From an uncultured Spirochaetaceae bacterium (GTDB lineage Bacteria > Spirochaetota > Spirochaetia > Sphaerochaetales > Sphaerochaetaceae), in assembly GCA_944389975.1 (NCBI GenBank), contig CALXOH010000006.1, positions 49,177 to 113,176 on the forward strand: a stretch of 64,000 bases of DNA, in the 5' to 3' direction. Within the stretch, counting starts at the first letter, position 1. The number at the start of each line of letters is the position of its first letter. The translations under genes and the position numbers were made by a program. Below are positions 44,063 through 53,288 of this stretch, piece after piece. The notes below the pieces were generated by a model that made no database searches, had not been told where the DNA came from, and saw nothing but the letters and a program-made list of their open reading frames with translations.

Positions 44063-47000
44063 CACTTCCTCGAGAGTGAGAGCGTGATCTCGTTCTCATC
44101 AACTTCGATCCTCTTTCCTTCGTTCTTTTTGAAAAGAAGTTCGTCGGACAAAGTCTCCCTGGAAATGTAATCGGCGAAGCTTGAAACAGCTTTCTCTATC
44201 ACATCGTCCCCATCGATTTCGGTGTGGATGTGATCGGTCACCTGGAAGTCGTTCTCCTTCCTCTCCTGCTGGATTACGCGGACGATATCCCTTGCAATTC
44301 CCTCCAGAAGCAGCTCTTCGGTGATCTCTGTGTCGTATCCGACGGTTATATTCCCTTCGTTGAGAACCTTTACGTTCTCCTTCTCTGTCCTTTGAACAGC
44401 CAGATCCCCCTCGGAAAGCGCTATCTCTCCACCGTCATAGGAGACGACCATGTCCTCTCCATCGAGGATCTTTGCAATCTCTTTGTGTGTGAACTGCTGT
44501 ACCTGGGAAGCGACCTGCTTCATGTTCTTTCCGAGCTTTGCTCCGAGCACTTTGAAGTTCGCTTTTGCAGAGTACGTCACCAGATCGCTCTCATCACCTT
44601 CGATGATCACGTTCTTTACGTTCAGCTCTTCGCGGATTATATCCTCGTTCTTTCCGAGGATGTCCCTCTCCCACTCGTTCCTGTCGACGATGAAGAACTT
44701 GCCGAGTGGCTGGCGGGTCTTGATGTTCGAACTCGAGCGGAGTGCACGTCCCATCGCAATTGCCTTCATGATAAGGCTCATCTCAGCCTCAAGATCCTTG
44801 TCCCTCAGCGCTTCCTCGTACTCAGGATAGCGGCAGAGGTGCACGGACTCAGGCATTCCCTCTATCTTCAGATTCTGATAGATCTCTTCTGTTACGAACG
44901 GGATGATCGGGCACGCTGTCTTTGCAACCGTAACGAGAACCCAATACAAAGTGTCGTATGCATCGCTCTTATCCTGATCGTTCCCGCTTCTCCAGAAGCG
45001 GCGGCGTGAACGCCTGATATACCAGTTGTTGAGGTCGTCCACGAACTTAACTATGCTCTGGCACGCAAGTTGCACGTCGTACTGGTCGAGAGCTGAAGTG
45101 ACCTCCCCGACCAAGCGTTCCGTGGCGCTTACGATCCACTTGTCCAGAGGATTCGTCAAAGTCGAAAGATCCCTCTCCCTTCCTTCGTAGCCATCGATGT
45201 TCGCATAAGTTACGAAGAACGAATATGCGTTCCATACAGGCAGGAGAAGATTCTTGATGACGTCTTTTACGATATCATCGTTGAACTTCAGATCATCCGC
45301 CTTTACGAGGCATGAATTCATGAGCGCAAAACGAAGTGCGTCCGCTCCGTATGTATTCACGATCTCCATCGGGTCCGTGAAGTTCCTCTCGCTCTTGCTC
45401 ATCTTCCTTCCATCGGCTGCAAGCACGATTCCGGATGTTATGCAATGGAGGAACGCCGGCTTTCCGAAGAGTGCCGCGGCAAGGACAGTAAGGGAATAGA
45501 ACCAACCCCTCGTCTGATCCAGGCCTTCGTTTATGAAGTCCGCAGGGAAGTTTTCATCGAACCTCTTCTTGTTCTCGAACGGGTAATGGTTCTGCCCGTA
45601 AGGCATGCTTCCGGACTCGAACCAGCAGTCAAGGACATCGGGGATCCTTCTCATCGTCCCCTTTCCATCCGGGCTTGGCCAGGTGAGCTTGTCCACATAC
45701 TGCTTGTGCAGGTCTGGTACCTTCTGACCTGACTTCTCCTCCAGTTCGGCAACCGATCCGATTACTTCGATGTAGTCAGATCCATCACACTTCCACACGG
45801 GGATCGGATTGCCCCAGAACCTGTTACGGGAGATAGCCCAGTCACGAGCCCCTTCAAGCCACTTTCCAAAGCGTCCGTGCTTGATGTGCCCGGGAACCCA
45901 GTAGATCTCTTCGTTGCAAGCAAGCATCGTCTCCTTGATCTTCGTGACGTTCACGAACCAGCAGCTCATCGCCCTGTAGATCAAAGGTTTGCCGGTCCTC
46001 CAACAGAACGGGTATGAGTGGAGGTAGTTCTCTTTCTTCACGAGTTTCCCGTTCTTCTTCAACCACTCTATGACGCTCTTGTCAGCGTCCTTTACAAACA
46101 TTCCCTTGAAGTCCGTGACTTCATCTGTAAAGCGGCATGCTGAATCGATCGGGCACACCACTGGAATGCCCGTACCCTTGAGTACGTTGTAGTCGTCTTC
46201 GCCGAATCCGGATGCAGTATGTACTATTCCGCATCCATCCTCTGTAGTTACGTAGTCTCCAAGGACTACTATGAACGCTCCCTTTGCCTTGAGGTCCTTG
46301 AAGTACGGGAACAAGGGTTCGTAGGTCATTCCTTTCAGTTCTGTTCCCTTCATCCTCGAAATGACTTTGTAGCCCTTTCCATCCTTGTAGTACTTTCCTA
46401 TGAGTTTCTCGGCAAGGTAATACCTGTCGCCCTCTTCCTCATCTTCGATGAGTATGTAGTCGATATCAGGGCCTACGGCAAGTGCGAGGTTCGAGGGAAG
46501 CGTCCACGGGGTAGTCGTCCAAGCAAGGAAATATGTGTTCTCCTTCTCAGCTCCATCCACCTTGAACCTTACGGTGACCGCAGGATCTGTTACATCCCTG
46601 TAGCCGCCGAGGTTCACTTCCATGTTCGAAAGCGGGCACTCAAGCTGGGGTGAATACGGAAGGATGTTGAATCCTTCGTAGATAAGACCCTTTTCATAGA
46701 GCGTTTTGAAGACCCACCACACCGATTCCATGAACGTCTTGTCCATCGTCTTGTATCCGTTCTCGAAATCGACCCAGCGCCCCATACGGGTTATCGTGGA
46801 CTTCCATTCGTTCGTATACCTCAGAACGATCGATCGGCACTCTTCGTTGAACTTGTCCACACCGTACTCGGTTATCGCGGCATGTCCGTGTATTCCAAGT
46901 TTCTTCTCTATCTCGTTTTCCACCGGAAGTCCGTGGCAGTCCCAGCCGAAGCCCCTGTATACCCTGTGCCCCTTCATCGTCTGATAGCGCGGGATTATGT

Positions 47001-47196
47001 CTTTTATCGTTCCGGGCACCAAATGGCCGTAGTGCGGAAGGCCTGTTGCAAACGGAGGGCCATCGTATATCACATACTCATTGTCGAGCGGACGGGATTC
47101 TATCGACTTCTTGAAGATATCCCTTTCTTTCCAGAAAGCCAGTACTTTCTCTTCCATTTCAGGAAAGCTGACTTTGTTGCTGACAGAATGAAACAT
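44062..47196 (-). CDS. ileS: Isoleucyl-tRNA synthetase, type 2 (eukaryote-like)
   Basis: 1044 residues from ATG 47196 (a second ATG at 47199), with AGGAG upstream; the frame open to 47340 has no ribosome site. HIGH motif as GLPHYGH, KMSKS as KMSKSERNF, editing region with TTPWTLPSN and GDYVTTEDGCGIVHTA. The HYGH and SERNF forms and the C-terminal extension mark the type-2 enzyme, which is typically far less sensitive to mupirocin than type 1. No T-box leader is visible. Confidence 0.95.
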   Translation of the reverse strand: MFHSVSNKVSFPEMEEKVLAFWKERDIFKKSIESRPLDNEYVIYDGPPFATGLPHYGHLVPGTIKDIIPRYQTMKGHRVYRGFGWDCHGLPVENEIEKKLGIHGHAAITEYGVDKFNEECRSIVLRYTNEWKSTITRMGRWVDFENGYKTMDKTFMESVWWVFKTLYEKGLIYEGFNILPYSPQLECPLSNMEVNLGGYRDVTDPAVTVRFKVDGAEKENTYFLAWTTTPWTLPSNLALAVGPDIDYILIEDEEEGDRYYLAEKLIGKYYKDGKGYKVISRMKGTELKGMTYEPLFPYFKDLKAKGAFIVVLGDYVTTEDGCGIVHTASGFGEDDYNVLKGTGIPVVCPIDSACRFTDEVTDFKGMFVKDADKSVIEWLKKNGKLVKKENYLHSYPFCWRTGKPLIYRAMSCWFVNVTKIKETMLACNEEIYWVPGHIKHGRFGKWLEGARDWAISRNRFWGNPIPVWKCDGSDYIEVIGSVAELEEKSGQKVPDLHKQYVDKLTWPSPDGKGTMRRIPDVLDCWFESGSMPYGQNHYPFENKKRFDENFPADFINEGLDQTRGWFYSLTVLAAALFGKPAFLHCITSGIVLAADGRKMSKSERNFTDPMEIVNTYGADALRFALMNSCLVKADDLKFNDDIVKDVIKNLLLPVWNAYSFFVTYANIDGYEGRERDLSTLTNPLDKWIVSATERLVGEVTSALDQYDVQLACQSIVKFVDDLNNWYIRRSRRRFWRSGNDQDKSDAYDTLYWVLVTVAKTACPIIPFVTEEIYQNLKIEGMPESVHLCRYPEYEEALRDKDLEAEMSLIMKAIAMGRALRSSSNIKTRQPLGKFFIVDRNEWERDILGKNEDIIREELNVKNVIIEGDESDLVTYSAKANFKVLGAKLGKNMKQVASQVQQFTHKEIAKILDGEDMVVSYDGGEIALSEGDLAVQRTEKENVKVLNEGNITVGYDTEITEELLLEGIARDIVRVIQQERKENDFQVTDHIHTEIDGDDVIEKAVSSFADYISRETLSDELLFKKNEGKRIEVDENEITLSLSRK

Positions 47197-47283
47197 CATG
47201 TTACTCCTATAGATACAAGATGATAAAGAAAAGAGGATTGACGGGCAATATCCATAAGCTTTCCTTTCTGCTAACATCGACTC

Positions 47284-48645
47284 ATGAGATTCCCATTCGA
47301 TGATGACGTGAAGGAGATAGGAAGGATTTTCAAGAAACACGGCTTCTCGATCTACCTCGTAGGAGGAGCTGTGAGGGATTTCCTACTCTCCGAGAAAATA
47401 CACGACATGGATTTTGCAACCGATGCAAAGCCCGAAGAGATCAAGGGCATGTTTTCCCGTACGATCGATACGGGGATAAAGCACGGGACTGTAACGATAC
47501 TTTTCAGAAAAAAGGGGTATGAGGTCACTACTTTCCGCACCGACGGGGAATACAAGGACTCGAGGCACCCCGAGAACGTAAAATTCATCAAAGACCTTGA
47601 AAGCGACCTTGTGAGAAGGGATTTCACGATAAACGCACTTGCCGCAGACATCGATGACGGGAAGATCATAGACCTCGTCGGAGGAAGAAAAGATCTGAAA
47701 AGGAAAATCATCAGGGCGATCGGAAACCCCGATGAAAGGTTTACCGAAGATGCATTGAGGATATTGCGCGCAGCACGCTTTTCCGCAAAGCTCGACTTCG
47801 AAATCGAGAAGGAAACATTTGATTCGATGAAAAAACTCTCCGAGAGCGTGAATAAAGTGAGTGCGGAGCGGATAAAGGAGGAGTTCTACCGACTCGTAGG
47901 GGGTAGAAACCCGATCAGGGGAATCGAATACATGCGTTCATCCGGACTATTGAAAGTACTCTTACCCGAACTGGATGCCACCATCGGCGTGGAGCAGGGC
48001 GGAATGCATAAGACGGACGTATACACCCACCTCTTGCGTACACTCTACTTTGCAGTGAAGTACGAACACCCTTTTACCGTCAGGATGGCAGCACTTTTCC
48101 ACGACGTTGGAAAACCTCAGGCGAGGGAGAAAGACGCAACAGGGCGGAGGGAATACACGTTCTACAGGCACGATGAGATCTCAGCCGGGATATTCTCTCG
48201 AATTGCGCTCCGCCTCAAGACGAGCAACGAAGAGAGGGAGAGTGTTTCGAACCTGATCAGGCACCACATGTTCACATACTCCCCCGAGTGGACGGACGGA
48301 GCGGTACGGCGCTTTATAAAAAAAGTAGGGAAAGAGAACATCAACGACCTTATTGACCTCAGGGTCGACGACGAGGATGCGATAAAGGGAGCGAAGTGCG
48401 ACAGACGCAACCTCATAGACCTCATCGAAAGGGTGAAAGCAGAGGAAGAGAAGGGGCTTTTGCTAACGCTGAAGGATTTGGAGATAAACGGAAACGATCT
48501 GATAAAAGAAAAAATCGCATCCCCCGGACCTGAGATCGGGAGGATACTGAACGCTTTGTTTGAGGAAGTGATCGAAACGCCGTCTTTCAACAGGAAAGAT
48601 CATTTGCTGGAAAGAGCGAGGGAACTATCTGGCAAGGCCCAATGA
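47284..48645 (+). CDS. cca: CCA-adding tRNA nucleotidyltransferase
   Basis: 453 residues. YLVGGAVRDFLL and HDMDFATDA hold the nucleotidyltransferase motif, RRDFTINALA the ribose-binding motif, and EDALRILRAARF the base-recognition helix region. The central HD domain (FHDVGKP, IRHHM) is present, as in the Firmicute/spirochaete type. It repairs or adds CCA on tRNAs, which the tRNA genes here need. The start is ATG 47284 with no obvious ribosome site. The 3' end overlaps rnc by 21 bases. Confidence 0.92.
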   Translation: MRFPFDDDVKEIGRIFKKHGFSIYLVGGAVRDFLLSEKIHDMDFATDAKPEEIKGMFSRTIDTGIKHGTVTILFRKKGYEVTTFRTDGEYKDSRHPENVKFIKDLESDLVRRDFTINALAADIDDGKIIDLVGGRKDLKRKIIRAIGNPDERFTEDALRILRAARFSAKLDFEIEKETFDSMKKLSESVNKVSAERIKEEFYRLVGGRNPIRGIEYMRSSGLLKVLLPELDATIGVEQGGMHKTDVYTHLLRTLYFAVKYEHPFTVRMAALFHDVGKPQAREKDATGRREYTFYRHDEISAGIFSRIALRLKTSNEERESVSNLIRHHMFTYSPEWTDGAVRRFIKKVGKENINDLIDLRVDDEDAIKGAKCDRRNLIDLIERVKAEEEKGLLLTLKDLEINGNDLIKEKIASPGPEIGRILNALFEEVIETPSFNRKDHLLERARELSGKAQ

Positions 48646-49368
48646 AACAAGGGCCATGTGAGCGGCAGCCTGCTCTGCACTCTTCTTGTTCGCACCCTTT
48701 GCAGGGCCGTACTTCTTGCCCATCACCAAAACTTCCACTTTGAATTCCTGGGCATGGTCGGGGCCGTCATGCCCCACTACGCTGTACAATGGAAGATCCT
48801 TCCTTCTCTTTTGAAGATACTCCTGCAGCGTCGTCTTGTAATCCTTGTAGGAAACTTTATCCGAGAGGAAGCGGTCGACTTGATCGCGGATGAACGAAAG
48901 CACGTACTTTCGGGCGGCATCAAGCCCTTGATCGAGGTAGACTGCCGCAATTACAGCTTCCATCGCATCTGCAAGGATCGCTTTCTTCTTCTTGCCGCCC
49001 TGGATCTCCTCTCCGCGTCCGATGAGGAGGAAGCGGTCGAGGGAGAAGCGGTTTGCAACCTCGGATAGGCTGTCTTCGCTTACGACTATCGCCTTGATCT
49101 TCGAAAACTCCCCTTCATGGAACTTTTTGAAAGACGAAAAGAGGTACTCGGCGGTGATCATGCCAAGTACGCTGTCTCCCAGAAACTCCAACTTCTCGTT
49201 GTCATCCACGTGCACTTTCGATTCGTTCGCATATGAAGTGTGCGTGAACGCAAGGTTCAGAAACCTCAGGTCGTTGAACACTAGATCGTGTTCTTTTGTA
49301 AAAGATAAAAGCTCCCCTTCCCGTTTTGCGGATATCTGGGGAGCGTTGAATTCAGATGGAAAGTTCAA
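48625..49368 (-). CDS. rnc: Ribonuclease III
   Basis: 247 residues. Catalytic segment NEKLEFLGDSVLGMI with the conserved metal ligands, later DAMEAVIAAVYLDQG, and a C-terminal double-strand RNA-binding domain ending KSAEQAAAHMAL. It processes rRNA and other duplex RNAs. It lies 1 base after acpP in the conserved rpmF-acpP-rnc order. Confidence 0.96.
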   Translation of the reverse strand: MNFPSEFNAPQISAKREGELLSFTKEHDLVFNDLRFLNLAFTHTSYANESKVHVDDNEKLEFLGDSVLGMITAEYLFSSFKKFHEGEFSKIKAIVVSEDSLSEVANRFSLDRFLLIGRGEEIQGGKKKKAILADAMEAVIAAVYLDQGLDAARKYVLSFIRDQVDRFLSDKVSYKDYKTTLQEYLQKRRKDLPLYSVVGHDGPDHAQEFKVEVLVMGKKYGPAKGANKKSAEQAAAHMALVSLGLAR

Positions 49369-49369
49369 G

Positions 49370-49612
49370 TCAGTTCAATTCCTTGGCGAGGTAGCGCACT
49401 GCATCCCCTACCGTCTCGAACTCGTTTGCCATCTCATCGCTGATCGTAATCCCGAGTTCCTCCTCGATGGCATACACAAGCTCGTACGTGTCGAGGCTGT
49501 CTGCCTTGAGGTCATTGCGGAAATTTGCATCCATCGTAACTTTATCCGGGCTTACGGAAAGCTTGTCCACGATAAGGTCCTTGACCTTTGCGAATACTTC
49601 GTTCTCTGTCAT
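49370..49612 (-). CDS. acpP: Acyl carrier protein
   Basis: 80 residues, acidic, with the phosphopantetheine serine in ADSLDTYELV. It carries acyl groups in fatty-acid synthesis. Preceded by GAGGTGA; 14 bases after rpmF. Confidence 0.96.
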   Translation of the reverse strand: MTENEVFAKVKDLIVDKLSVSPDKVTMDANFRNDLKADSLDTYELVYAIEEELGITISDEMANEFETVGDAVRYLAKELN

Positions 49613-49626
49613 TTTTGGATCACCTC

Positions 49627-49812
49627 TTACTCTTCATCCTTCACGATAACCGGCTTACCTGCATAGTAACCGCACTTCGGGCAGACACGATGGGATGGGA
49701 TAAGGTTTCCACATGTCTGGCACTCTGAGAGATTAGGTGCAGAAAGCTTCATGTTCGCTGCCTTTCTTGAGGCAGCCTTTGCCTTTGATGTCTTGTACTT
49801 GGGAGTTGCCAT
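49627..49812 (-). CDS. rpmF: 50S ribosomal protein L32
   Basis: 61 residues: basic N-terminus (TPKYKTSKAKAASRKAAN) and a zinc ribbon with CQTCGN and CPKCGYY. First gene of rpmF-acpP-rnc, with GAGG before the start. A weak promoter (TTGTCG, 18 bases, TACAGT) lies just upstream on the minus strand. Confidence 0.95.
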   Translation of the reverse strand: MATPKYKTSKAKAASRKAANMKLSAPNLSECQTCGNLIPSHRVCPKCGYYAGKPVIVKDEE

Positions 49813-49884
49813 TCTATAACCTCACTGTAAAATTCAATAAAATCGTTCGACAATCCACGATGATAGCAAAACATACATCATGCG

Positions 49885-50370
49885 TCAATAAACGGATTGG
49901 ATCGCAATGTCAGCCAAAGTGAACGGAACGACCTTCCCAAGTTCCTCCAAACTTATTTCGATCTGCAATCCCCGGCGTCCCCCGCTGATGAATATAGTGT
50001 CAAAAAGTATCGCACTCTCGTCGATCACGGTCCGAAGCGTCTTCTTCATCCCCACCGGCGAACAGCCGCCGTGTACATACCCGGTGAGGGGGAGAAGCTT
50101 TTTCTCGAGTATCATGTGTACGCTCTTCTCCCCGACCGCCTTTGCAGCCTTCTTCAGATCCAACGTACATGAAACAGGAATGACGAAGACATAGTTCTCC
50201 AAACTCTGCTCACTATAAGTGACGAGCGTCTTGAATACGCTCTCCACATCCTCCCCGAGCGTACGTGCAACGCCCACCCCGTCCGTTATATCCGGATCGT
50301 ACGTCCTGGTTTCAAACTTCGCACCAGCCTGTTCCAGTATCCTTAGCGCATTGGTCTTCGCTTCAGCCAA
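49885..50370 (-). CDS. ybaK: YbaK/EbsC-family Cys-tRNA(Pro) deacylase
   Basis: 161 residues. The family lysine occurs in SVFKTLV; GGCSPVGMKK and FISGGRRGLQIE follow. It hydrolyses Cys-tRNA(Pro) made in error by prolyl-tRNA synthetase. The TTG start at 50370 overlaps the HEPN gene stop by 8 bases and follows a GGGAGAAAGGA site, so it is co-translated with the HEPN-ATPase pair. Confidence 0.9.
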   Translation of the reverse strand: MAEAKTNALRILEQAGAKFETRTYDPDITDGVGVARTLGEDVESVFKTLVTYSEQSLENYVFVIPVSCTLDLKKAAKAVGEKSVHMILEKKLLPLTGYVHGGCSPVGMKKTLRTVIDESAILFDTIFISGGRRGLQIEISLEELGKVVPFTLADIAIQSVY

Positions 50371-51028
50371 TTCCTTTCTCCCTTACAGCCCTGTCTACCA
50401 TATCACCCATCTTCGAGACAAGGGATATAAAGTACTTCACCTCCCCTGAAGAGATCCTGGTCTTCTCATCGCTTCCACGGACTGCATCCCCTTGGTGCGC
50501 GATTGCGTTCCTTCTCTTGTTTAGGTTCCTCAGTCCCGAATCGAGTTCCTTGGGCACGTCGACAGTCAAACCCACGAGCGACAGTTTTCCCTTGATCTGA
50601 TCTGCGTATGTCAGCGTTATGCGCCTGAACTCGTCATCGACGCTGTCTATGAACGTCTCACTGTCCTCCCTACCCTTCTTGTAATCGAAGACTATGCGGA
50701 AAGGCACCTGGTATGAAAGGAATGCATTTGTCATCTTCCACTTTCCGACGAATACCTCCTTCATCCCGAAACGTATCACTTCGTGCATGAAGTTGTCCAA
50801 AGTGGATGTGAGGAACATCACCTGGCTTCTCCTCAGGTAGTCCGCAGCTTCCTTGTCCCTCTGGCTTTCCATATGGTCGACTAGTTTGAATTTCTCTTCG
50901 ATCTCCTCCAAGTCGCGCTTGAACGAGTCCCACACCATCTGGTAGTACCTGCCGTCTTTCGGATAGTGCTTCTCCCTGCCCCCCTCCTTTCTTCTTCCGG
51001 GGCCCGACTGGACATCAAAGTAACTCAT
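50363..51028 (-). CDS. HEPN-domain (RiboL-PSP-like) putative ribonuclease
   Basis: 221 residues, mostly helical. The HEPN catalytic motif R-x4-H is RNAIAH (Arg173-His178), in the last helices. A first-helix segment FLTSTLDNFMHEV resembles RiboL-PSP/MAE_18760-type HEPN proteins. The N-terminus is basic. HEPN nucleases of this group cut RNA, often as toxins paired with ABC/AAA ATPases. It overlaps the ATPase stop (ATGA) and the ybaK start, forming a three-gene run. Confidence 0.72.
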   Translation of the reverse strand: MSYFDVQSGPGRRKEGGREKHYPKDGRYYQMVWDSFKRDLEEIEEKFKLVDHMESQRDKEAADYLRRSQVMFLTSTLDNFMHEVIRFGMKEVFVGKWKMTNAFLSYQVPFRIVFDYKKGREDSETFIDSVDDEFRRITLTYADQIKGKLSLVGLTVDVPKELDSGLRNLNKRRNAIAHQGDAVRGSDEKTRISSGEVKYFISLVSKMGDMVDRAVREKGIG

Positions 51029-52005
51029 TCATCCTCCCCGAAGATCCTTCCCGTTGAAGGAAGCGCTCCGTAAAATCCTCCGAGGTATTCCTTCCTGTAG
51101 TCCCGGCTTTCATCCAGATGATCGAACTCAGACAGCGCGTAAAGCTCTGTTGAACGTTCCGGTCCGGATAAGCGCGTGAACCACACTTCATCCTTCTTGA
51201 CTTCCTTCATCGCCAACAGTTCCGTGTCGTGCGTCGCCATCACAAGCTGTGCGCCCGTGCCGTTTTTTGAAGAGAACTCCCTGACTATCTGGACAATGAC
51301 TTCCTGATGGAGGTGGCTGTCAAGCTCATCGGAGACTATGCACTTCCCGTTCGAAAGCGCGTCGATGATCAGTGATATGTATGAGAAAAGCCTCCTCACC
51401 CCATACGACTCATCCGGAAGGGGGACGCGGAACGTGCCGTAGTCGAAATACACATCGTCTCCATCCAGCACGATATTCTCAATCGAAAACCCGAGTTTTC
51501 GGAATGCACGTACTATGGGCCTCGGATCTTTTCCGATTATCTTTTTCGAGTGCACGAGCCAATCTGATTCGTTTGAAAGAAGCACCAGGTCGTCTTCGAA
51601 GAAACACCGGAGGTCCTCAAAATCCTTCCTGGCCCGCGTCTCCTTCTCGTTTTTCCCGGAGAATACTATCTCATACCTTCCGTTCTTTTGAAGTGAAAGT
51701 TCTTCCGAAAGATAAATCTCTTTCGAAAATGAAAGCTTGTACCCGTAGTTCTTCCCGTTCCTTCGGAAATACACCAGGTACGTTATAACCCCGTCGGAGA
51801 GGCGGTGGGGCTCAAACCTCATCGCCCGGCCTAGTGCGCGTCCCTTCAAATCCGCAAATGCGGAAAGCACGCTCGACTTGCCACTCCCGTTCGCCCCGTA
51901 TACCAGAGAGAGCGGAAGTACGTCAGTCCCGTTTCCGGCCATCAGGGAGAGCGTCACTTCATTGAGTATCGAACGAAAACCCTTTATCCTGAATTCCAAC
52001 AGCAT
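51025..52005 (-). CDS. ABC/AAA_15-type ATPase partner of the HEPN protein
   Basis: 326 residues from ATG 52005 (GAGG upstream). Opens MLLEFRIKGFRSILNEVTLS, the signature of AAA_15/AAA_21 RecF/SMC-like ATPases. Walker A GANGSGKS (37-44), a signature-like ESYGVRRL (about 199-206), Walker B CIVSDELDSHLH (Asp227-Glu228) and the switch histidine in MATHDTELL (His259). The coiled-coil insertion is short. Such ATPases are usual sensors in antiphage and abortive-infection systems and toxin-antitoxin-like modules. Confidence 0.82.
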   Translation of the reverse strand: MLLEFRIKGFRSILNEVTLSLMAGNGTDVLPLSLVYGANGSGKSSVLSAFADLKGRALGRAMRFEPHRLSDGVITYLVYFRRNGKNYGYKLSFSKEIYLSEELSLQKNGRYEIVFSGKNEKETRARKDFEDLRCFFEDDLVLLSNESDWLVHSKKIIGKDPRPIVRAFRKLGFSIENIVLDGDDVYFDYGTFRVPLPDESYGVRRLFSYISLIIDALSNGKCIVSDELDSHLHQEVIVQIVREFSSKNGTGAQLVMATHDTELLAMKEVKKDEVWFTRLSGPERSTELYALSEFDHLDESRDYRKEYLGGFYGALPSTGRIFGEDE

Positions 52006-52046
52006 GTTGCACCTCAGCAAAAGGATAGCATGAAAAAGGGAAGACG

Positions 52047-52334
52047 ATGAAAGCAAAGGAGATATTGAAGAGCATATTCCTCATTCCAGTCTACCTCTAC
52101 AAAGGGCTTCTGAGCCCCTACATGGGGCACTCTTGCCGCTACATCCCGTCATGCTCGAGTTATTTCGTGAAAGCTGTCAGGAAACACGGAATAATAAAGG
52201 GGAGCATACTCGGAGTAATGCGTATACTCCGCTGCTCCCCGTTCTTCCTGGGTGGACCGGATGATGTCCCCGATACCTTCAGCTTCAAAGGAATAAGGGA
52301 CGACTACATCAGGTTCAGGAAAAGAAAAGCCTGA
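52047..52334 (+). CDS. yidD: YidD membrane protein insertion efficiency factor
   Basis: 95 residues with the YidD pattern HSCRYIPSCSSYFVKAV, then HGIIKGSILGVMRILRCSPFF and GGPDDVP. It helps membrane protein insertion at the inner membrane. It is slightly longer than the usual 70-85 residues. Its stop is directly next to the convergent galM stop. Confidence 0.93.
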   Translation: MKAKEILKSIFLIPVYLYKGLLSPYMGHSCRYIPSCSSYFVKAVRKHGIIKGSILGVMRILRCSPFFLGGPDDVPDTFSFKGIRDDYIRFRKRKA

Positions 52335-53288
52335 TCACTTCTTCCCAAGCCTGTACGTCGTGGTAAGCCTCGAGACAAGTCCGGGTATGCTGTATGCCCC
52401 CGAGTAATCTCCGTGGTTCGGGAAATCGGGATAGTACTCGCTTTCAAGGCACACCCCTCCGAACTTCCCGACGTCGCACCACGCTTCAGGATGCCCTTCC
52501 TTCTCAAGGTATTCGCCTGTATAAAGCTGCACGGCAGGTGCGCTCGTCCGCATCCTGAGGATATATTCTTCGTTTTCAAGCACAACAGGAGCGTCGTCGG
52601 AGAGTATGAACGCATTGTCGTACTTTCCATCCCTTCTTTGTCCGATCATCGTGCTCTTTCTGAAATCAAAATCGGTCCCTGCGACGCTCTTTATTCCCAC
52701 CGGGATCAAAGAGGAATCCACATCGATGTATTTCTCCGCAGGGATCGTGAGCATATGCCTACGCGCATCCCCTTTCCCATAGAGGTTGAAATATGCATGG
52801 TTCGTCATCGAGAACGGACACTTCTTATCGCTCTCGAGGGAGTAGTCGATCGTCAGATCGCCCTCCTGTGAGAGGTAGTACATAACCATTACTTCGTGCA
52901 CCCCGGGCCATCCCCCCTTCTCCGGGGAAACGAGTGAGAGCGTGATCGACGAGTCGGATCTACCGGCAAGCGACCACATCTCCTGCCCGAAGTTCTTGCT
53001 ACCCGAGTGGAGGCTGTTCTCCCCGTCGTTCTTCTCTAGGTTGAAGACCTCTCCGTCCATCTCGAACGTAGCATTCTTGATCCTGTTTGCATACGGCCCT
53101 ACGACTTCCCCCATGTGTGACGAAGAGCCCTTGTACCCGTCAAGTGAATCGTATCCGAGTACCACGTTGTGATCGTTGTGGGAAAACGAATGGAGTATCG
53201 CACCGAACGTCAGTACCGAAAACTCGTACTCCCCCCTCTTGATGCTTAACTTCTCCCCGCCCCCGGGAAAAGGTACCTTGCTGAACAT
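52335..53288 (-). CDS. galM: Aldose 1-epimerase (mutarotase)
   Basis: 317 residues. VVGPYANRI, the catalytic histidine in TNHAYFNLYG and the catalytic glutamate in CLESEYYPDFPN are all present. It interconverts alpha and beta anomers of aldoses. The ATG overlaps the lepA stop by one base (TAATG). Confidence 0.93.
   Translation of the reverse strand: MFSKVPFPGGGEKLSIKRGEYEFSVLTFGAILHSFSHNDHNVVLGYDSLDGYKGSSSHMGEVVGPYANRIKNATFEMDGEVFNLEKNDGENSLHSGSKNFGQEMWSLAGRSDSSITLSLVSPEKGGWPGVHEVMVMYYLSQEGDLTIDYSLESDKKCPFSMTNHAYFNLYGKGDARRHMLTIPAEKYIDVDSSLIPVGIKSVAGTDFDFRKSTMIGQRRDGKYDNAFILSDDAPVVLENEEYILRMRTSAPAVQLYTGEYLEKEGHPEAWCDVGKFGGVCLESEYYPDFPNHGDYSGAYSIPGLVSRLTTTYRLGKK

Noticed and set aside
44224..45009. 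261-residue plus-strand ORF opposite ileS
   Set aside because: It lies within ileS, shows no domain and no ribosome site.
50363..52005. PARIS, Septu or Gabija defence system
   Set aside because: The partner has an R-x4-H HEPN motif, not a TOPRIM, HNH or UvrD-like domain, so those names do not fit.
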